This document shows positions 60,142 through 64,000 of a stretch of DNA of 64,000 bases, piece by piece. The notes under the pieces are model-generated. The model did not search any database, had not been told where the DNA came from, and saw only the letters and a program-made list of their open reading frames with translations. The stretch's first letter is position 1, and every line of letters starts with the position of its first letter. The position numbers and the translations under genes are program-made. The DNA lies in the NCBI GenBank assembly GCA_030584105.1, contig CP129491.1, positions 1,302,001 through 1,366,000 of the forward strand, written 5' to 3'. The stretch is from UTCHB3 sp002050155. Its GTDB lineage: Bacteria; Bacteroidota; Ignavibacteria; Ignavibacteriales; Ignavibacteriaceae.

Positions 60142-61338
60142 TTAATATAATTTTTTAATCTTATTTATCGCTTCAATCGTATCTTCAAAATTGATTTGTA
60201 TAGTATCGCAATACCATCGGATCGATTCCCACCTTGGTTGGTTCTCAATTTCGCTTTTCTTAATTGCCTCCCCGCGGGAGAGGACACCCTCGCGTATCTG
60301 ATTGCTTCTAAAAGTATCATTTTCCGTAAACCCTGCTACCATATAGTATATATAGTTGTAGAAAGCTGCTGTACCATCACCAATTCGCCAGGTAGATAAA
60401 GTGCCGGGGTCTGTCTCCCACCCATACTCCTCTGTAATTATCCGATTTATTAACTCTTCATCCCATTTGATGTAATCATATAAATTCTCATATTTGCGCG
60501 GAGACAAATAGAAGGAAATAAAAGCGATAATCGTATCTGCGAGAGAGAGGTTTAAGTATTTCGGATTTATGAGAAATTGCCCTAAATAGAAAGAGATAAG
60601 TTTCACTTTATTCAATAAATCTATGTCATAAGCCATATATCCTGAGTTTTTCTGCCGCCCTCCTGTAAAGGCTGTTTTAAAATCAGTTCTTTCAAAACGA
60701 TTTTCGCCCATAAAAACCACAGAAATGTTATAGGCTTTCATCAATTTATTTACATAATAAAAATAGTGTTTATCTCCTGCTGTAAAAAGAGGGATCATCC
60801 CGAGATGAGGTTTCTTCAACCAAGCAACTACATTTTTCCTTATGTTTTCTCTTTTTTTTCTCAGATCAGCTGAGATGACAATGTGTTTAATGCCTAAACT
60901 TCCGCATAATCTGGATTGATTTCGACGGGCTAAATCAGTCATCATCCCCCAATCGTATGAGAAAGCAATAGGATTTAGCCCGAGTTCTCTTTTTAAAAAA
61001 TGAAGTAAAAAACTACTGTCTCTGCCGCCGCTGAAAGGTATAAGCGCATCGAATTCACCCTTTTTAGCCCCAATTTTATCTATTAAATCCTTTAATTTTG
61101 TCTCACCTTTAAGGGGTACGGCTTCATAATTCCTGCAAAAATTACACACACCTAAACTGTCAATATCAATACCCGGAAAAGTTGATGGTAAAATACATTT
61201 AGAGCACCTCTTAAGTTGTCTTATACTTAAGGAACGATTCAAAAATTCATCTTTGAATTTTTCAAGCAACAGCGAAAGTTGAAACTCTGAACCTGTTTTA
61301 ATATAAACCCCCTTTTTCATCATTGGGTCCCGCTTCAT
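60142..61338 (-). CDS. PP-loop N-acetyl sugar amidotransferase (WbpG-like)
   Basis: This ~398-residue protein belongs to the adenine-nucleotide alpha-hydrolase superfamily used to make acetamidino or amide groups on surface sugars. It shows an N-terminal zinc-type CSKCILPSTFPGI and VCNFC pair, the PP-loop FSGGRDSSFLLHFL and a following KHIVISADL segment. Homologues usually receive ammonia from a glutaminase. Start choice: ATG 61338; ATG 61323 is possible and TTG 61347 would extend it. The start region overlaps the small glutaminase-like gene by about 40 nt in another frame. Confidence 0.82.
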   Translation of the reverse strand: MKRDPMMKKGVYIKTGSEFQLSLLLEKFKDEFLNRSLSIRQLKRCSKCILPSTFPGIDIDSLGVCNFCRNYEAVPLKGETKLKDLIDKIGAKKGEFDALIPFSGGRDSSFLLHFLKRELGLNPIAFSYDWGMMTDLARRNQSRLCGSLGIKHIVISADLRKKRENIRKNVVAWLKKPHLGMIPLFTAGDKHYFYYVNKLMKAYNISVVFMGENRFERTDFKTAFTGGRQKNSGYMAYDIDLLNKVKLISFYLGQFLINPKYLNLSLADTIIAFISFYLSPRKYENLYDYIKWDEELINRIITEEYGWETDPGTLSTWRIGDGTAAFYNYIYYMVAGFTENDTFRSNQIREGVLSRGEAIKKSEIENQPRWESIRWYCDTIQINFEDTIEAINKIKKLY

Positions 61339-61588
61339 TTGTAACAAGCCACGAATGACCTATAAACTCTTGTACCGTTTTGCATAGATTTTTGTAATTG
61401 CGGAAAAATTTGGACTTTAACAATTCAGAGAATAAACGCAGAGCTTCACAGACTTCTATTTTATCCTGAAAAATCGATGCAAAACCTGAAGTTTCTTTAC
61501 CTTTTGTTTCTGAAAGAAGGAAAAGGTCTGAGATAATCCGATTCTTTAAATTCTGTTTAATAATCCGTGAATTATCAATTAAACACAT
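61298..61588 (-). CDS. Truncated class II glutamine amidotransferase-like protein
   Basis: This 96-residue frame begins MCLIDN, with Cys2 as an Ntn nucleophile candidate, and continues with LFLLSETKGKETSGFASI and FIGHSWLVTNEAG, the order of the N-terminal half of class II (GatF/asparagine-synthase-type) glutaminases. It stops where about half of that domain would still be expected. The next gene's extra N-terminus (GSEFQLSLLLEKFKDEF) could be a remnant of the missing part in another frame, so a frameshift or deletion is possible. Its ATG shares a base with the GT2 stop (TAATG). Confidence 0.6.
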   Translation of the reverse strand: MCLIDNSRIIKQNLKNRIISDLFLLSETKGKETSGFASIFQDKIEVCEALRLFSELLKSKFFRNYKNLCKTVQEFIGHSWLVTNEAGPNDEKGGLY

Positions 61589-62685
61589 TATTTATATAAC
61601 CTATCATTATCAAGAATATCCATCCACATGGCAAACAGGAACGATTGAAAACTAAATATCCCCAAAAAGGTAAAAGCAAAAAGAGTTTCGAATGATAGGT
61701 TGTAGTTGTAAATTAATGCCTTAATAACCCGAAACAGATATGGAAGCCAAAAAATCCAGAGGATAAAAGCTGCATGATAAAGCAGAAATAATGGATGAAA
61801 ATCACGGAAAAAATATTTGATCCACAACCTCTTAAAAAAAGATTTCAAAAGCAACCACGATATTTTTGGAATTACGGTGAGAAGGTTCATTCTCGATTTT
61901 TCTCCGATACGGTAAACCGGTTTAATTTCTACTTCCCGGAGGGTACATTGAGCAATATTTATTTTTACCAATAAATCATTAGGCCAACCGTAACTTTTAT
62001 ATAGCTTGTATAGTTTGATTGAGTTGATTGCTTTTTTACTGAGCGCCACATAGCCGGTTTGCGTATCAGAAATTTTCCAAAAACCGGATGCCATTTTGTT
62101 CAGAATGGAAAGAATAGAATTACCGATAAATCTGATCCTTGGAATTACCAACCAGGAAGATCGGTGGATTAGCCGGTTACCTTTAACATAATCAACATTA
62201 CAATCTAAAATCGGAGAAATGATGGAAAAAAGTTCGTTCGGATCCATCTGACCATCTCCGTCCAAAATAGCAACTGCATCTAAACCATAATCTTTTGCAA
62301 ATTTCAAACCCCGTGCGACTGCTTTTCCATTCCCTGATCTTTTTTTATGCTTTATCAAAACAATTCTGTTGTTTAAAAAGTCAGAATTTATAATTTCAGA
62401 ATTGGGAAACCATTTAATCTCACTTCGATTTAACTCTTGCAACTTTAGTTCAGCATCATTATAGCCATTTGCAATTATTTTTGAGGGTTCAAGAGTAATT
62501 GAACTGCGGTTTGTTTTTGAGTCGTTCAAATAACTTTTAACAACCTCCAAAGTTGCATCTGTGGAACCATCATCTACAATAATAATTCGGTCAACAAATC
62601 CCGGCATAGTTTCAATAACTTTGCCTATTTGCTTTTCTTCATTATAAGCCGGCACAACCACGCCTATTGTACGATCAGAAAGCAT
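61588..62685 (-). CDS. Family 2 glycosyltransferase with C-terminal membrane helices
   Basis: The 365-residue protein has the GT2 fold: VVVPAYNEEKQIGKVIETM, IIIVDDGSTDATLEVV and the DGDGQMDP catalytic region, then a GYVALSKKA segment. An insert of about 50 residues rich in Asn/Ser/Lys (about 52-105) separates the first two blocks. Two or three C-terminal helices suggest a membrane-associated polyprenyl-phosphate glycosyltransferase. It is the first of three coupled minus-strand genes. Confidence 0.88.
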   Translation of the reverse strand: MLSDRTIGVVVPAYNEEKQIGKVIETMPGFVDRIIIVDDGSTDATLEVVKSYLNDSKTNRSSITLEPSKIIANGYNDAELKLQELNRSEIKWFPNSEIINSDFLNNRIVLIKHKKRSGNGKAVARGLKFAKDYGLDAVAILDGDGQMDPNELFSIISPILDCNVDYVKGNRLIHRSSWLVIPRIRFIGNSILSILNKMASGFWKISDTQTGYVALSKKAINSIKLYKLYKSYGWPNDLLVKINIAQCTLREVEIKPVYRIGEKSRMNLLTVIPKISWLLLKSFFKRLWIKYFFRDFHPLFLLYHAAFILWIFWLPYLFRVIKALIYNYNLSFETLFAFTFLGIFSFQSFLFAMWMDILDNDRLYK

Positions 62686-63155
62686 TCTATATTGTGTCTT
62701 TCTTTGTTTTGATTACTTTAAAATTTATTATCACAGTTTCAGCCAAAATATTTGGTTTGATGAAATTCGGTGAACTTTCCATAGCAATTGCTAAATCATT
62801 ACCGGGGCATATCAGTTTCTGTTTATTATTTCGCAAATTTTGGGTTTGCGTCTGTTTCCTGCAGAGGGGATATTTATTTGAAAATGAATTAAACCGTAAA
62901 CTAAGCAAGCCGAAAATTGTATAGGTGTTAATACTTATCCCCCGCGAGAAATTAATTCAAAATTAGACCATATAGCCAGGAAGAAAACAAATATTCCAAG
63001 AATTTCCACCCATAAGGTAATACTCAATAAAAAAAACAATGTAAAATATTTATTTCCGCCCTCAATTATGTAAAGTTAACTGCATATAGTATAACAAATT
63101 ATAATAAAAAAACTCTACTAATTTACCGAATTCATTTATTTAATATGATAAAACT
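62686..63155. other. AT-rich gap, nothing confidently recognised
   Basis: This 470-bp gap lies between the GT2 gene and the UPF0104 gene. Open frames of 73-85 codons exist on both strands near 62667-62924 but have no recognisable motif. It may hold the promoter of the GT2 operon or a decayed gene. Confidence 0.4.
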
Positions 63156-64000
63156 TTAGTTCCTTTTTTTTTTCGAAAACTTCGACCACAAAACAGAAGC
63201 AAAATATAACAAAATATCTGCAAAAACTGTTAAAAACCGAAACATAATGGAAGCGATACTAACTGTAAGCCCGCCAATATTATCTTTTAACAGATAAATC
63301 AAACCACTCTCACGGACGCCTAAACCTGCCGGCACAAAAAAAGTTATGGTGCCAATTAGAGAAGACAGAGCAAGCCCGCCGGTTAAATACCAGTATTCAG
63401 AAAAAGAAATTTCACTGAAGGATTTAATCAAAAAATAGTAGGCACAACCAAAAATGAGCCATGCGACACTGCTTATAATAATCAACAATAAAATGGTTCT
63501 ATATTTTAAGGTTAATTTAACCGGCGGGCGTTTTAGCTGTTTGTTTAACAGATTAATAAAAACTGATAATATTTTTGGATGCAGAACAATTAATTGAATT
63601 GCTGCCATAATTGCTATCAGTAACCTGTAATCACCATTTATTGAGATCTGAGAAAACAACTCTGAAAGTGCGTAAACAAATACCAACGACATCAGCATAA
63701 TAACTACTTCAATCAGCGAGGCAAAAGCTGTCAGCGTTTTTGATATGCTGTATCTGTTGTATTCAGCTATTAAAATTCCATATTGAACTAATCTTCCCGG
63801 TACATATTTACCAAGCTCTGCTTTTATTCTGATAAACAATGAGTTTTTTTTGCAGATTTTAACTCCCAACACACTCATAAGAATAACCCAGTTCATGTGA
63901 ACTATAAGTGTAGAAAAAACAATTAAGAAAATACCCAATAACAAGAAAAATGGGTTGATCTCTATTTTTTCCGACGGCAACTGATCACTAAGAGAAAAAG
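63156..64000 (-). CDS. UPF0104/LPG-synthase-TM family flippase-like protein, 5' partial
   Basis: The frame is open to the window edge, so the true start lies beyond 64000; about 281 residues are visible. It has about seven membrane helices, with the family segments LGKYVPGRLVQYG and TFFVPAGLGVRESGLIYLL seen in AglD/LPG-synthase membrane domains. Some members act in lipid-linked sugar or lipid translocation. It probably belongs to the same polysaccharide region. The C-terminus is Lys-rich (KFSKKKRN). Confidence 0.8.
   Translation of the reverse strand, partial: FSLSDQLPSEKIEINPFFLLLGIFLIVFSTLIVHMNWVILMSVLGVKICKKNSLFIRIKAELGKYVPGRLVQYGILIAEYNRYSISKTLTAFASLIEVVIMLMSLVFVYALSELFSQISINGDYRLLIAIMAAIQLIVLHPKILSVFINLLNKQLKRPPVKLTLKYRTILLLIIISSVAWLIFGCAYYFLIKSFSEISFSEYWYLTGGLALSSLIGTITFFVPAGLGVRESGLIYLLKDNIGGLTVSIASIMFRFLTVFADILLYFASVLWSKFSKKKRN

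Noticed and set aside
62667..62924. 85-codon plus-strand and 73-codon minus-strand open frames upstream of the GT2 gene
   Set aside because: Hydrophobic or AT-biased residues only, no family motif, and the two frames overlap each other; treated as intergenic.
1..64000. Insertion sequences, integrases, prophage or toxin-antitoxin genes
   Set aside because: None of the open frames shows transposase, integrase, phage or toxin-antitoxin motifs, and the direct repeats found do not flank a mobile-element gene.

Overview
The window looks like a chromosomal segment of a non-phototrophic bacterium of the Ignavibacteria/Chlorobi branch of the Bacteroidota group (inference). Support: a type IX secretion tail with the NYPNPFNP motif, TonB-dependent envelope systems with a carboxypeptidase-regulatory-like N-terminus, SLBB polysaccharide exporters, moderate-to-low GC, several probable TTG starts, and a few TAnnTTTG promoter-like boxes. 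Nothing points to a phage, plasmid, insertion sequence or CRISPR array. Most genes lie on the minus strand in tightly packed, often overlapping operons.

Layout. 1-4.8 kb: tRNA-Glu(CTC), then an RND efflux adaptor/pump pair. 5-14.1 kb (minus): a type IX secreted phosphodiester glycosidase, an MBL hydrolase with aroC, a DegP/HtrA protease, and a coupled pfkB-mtnA-recO operon. 14.3-26.5 kb (minus): a NUDIX hydrolase, a very large outer-membrane protein, and an exopolysaccharide operon (GT9, MurJ-like flippase, two chain-length regulators of which one is a tyrosine kinase, two SLBB exporters). 26.6-30.6 kb (minus): ybaB-recR-methyltransferase-lipoproteins-ftsX. 30.6-33.4 kb (plus): a PurC-like protein, psd and a lipoprotein. 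33.4-39.9 kb (minus): a TPP-riboswitch operon encoding a TonB receptor, thiamine pyrophosphokinase, an SSS symporter and a PQQ-propeller lipoprotein, read here as thiamine scavenging. 40-45.8 kb: a LysM transglycosylase, a carboxyltransferase subunit, and three plus-strand envelope genes. 46-57.5 kb (minus): an operon with a VTE5/VTE6-like fusion kinase, a 993-residue TPR protein, an outer-membrane barrel, a SPOR protein, ExbB, ExbD and TonB. 57.7-64 kb (minus): a second surface-polysaccharide region (GT-C, PP-loop amidotransferase with a shortened glutaminase, GT2, and an UPF0104 protein cut by the window edge).

The most unusual signal is structural. At many gene 3' ends the last codons, stop codon and following bases are copied again just downstream, usually 66-84 bp away (acrB-like 3' end, psd, 45.8 kb, 51.4 kb, 58.4 kb; related shorter-period cases at 28.2, 44.7 and 57.7 kb). 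At two places (31.96-32.13 kb and 44.73-44.83 kb) the duplicated gene junctions create chains of mini-ORFs, each with a Shine-Dalgarno-like box and a stop touching the next start. Short in-frame duplications are also seen inside proteins (RecO, the thiamine TonB receptor, the SPOR protein). All functional statements are from reading the sequence; no database search was run.
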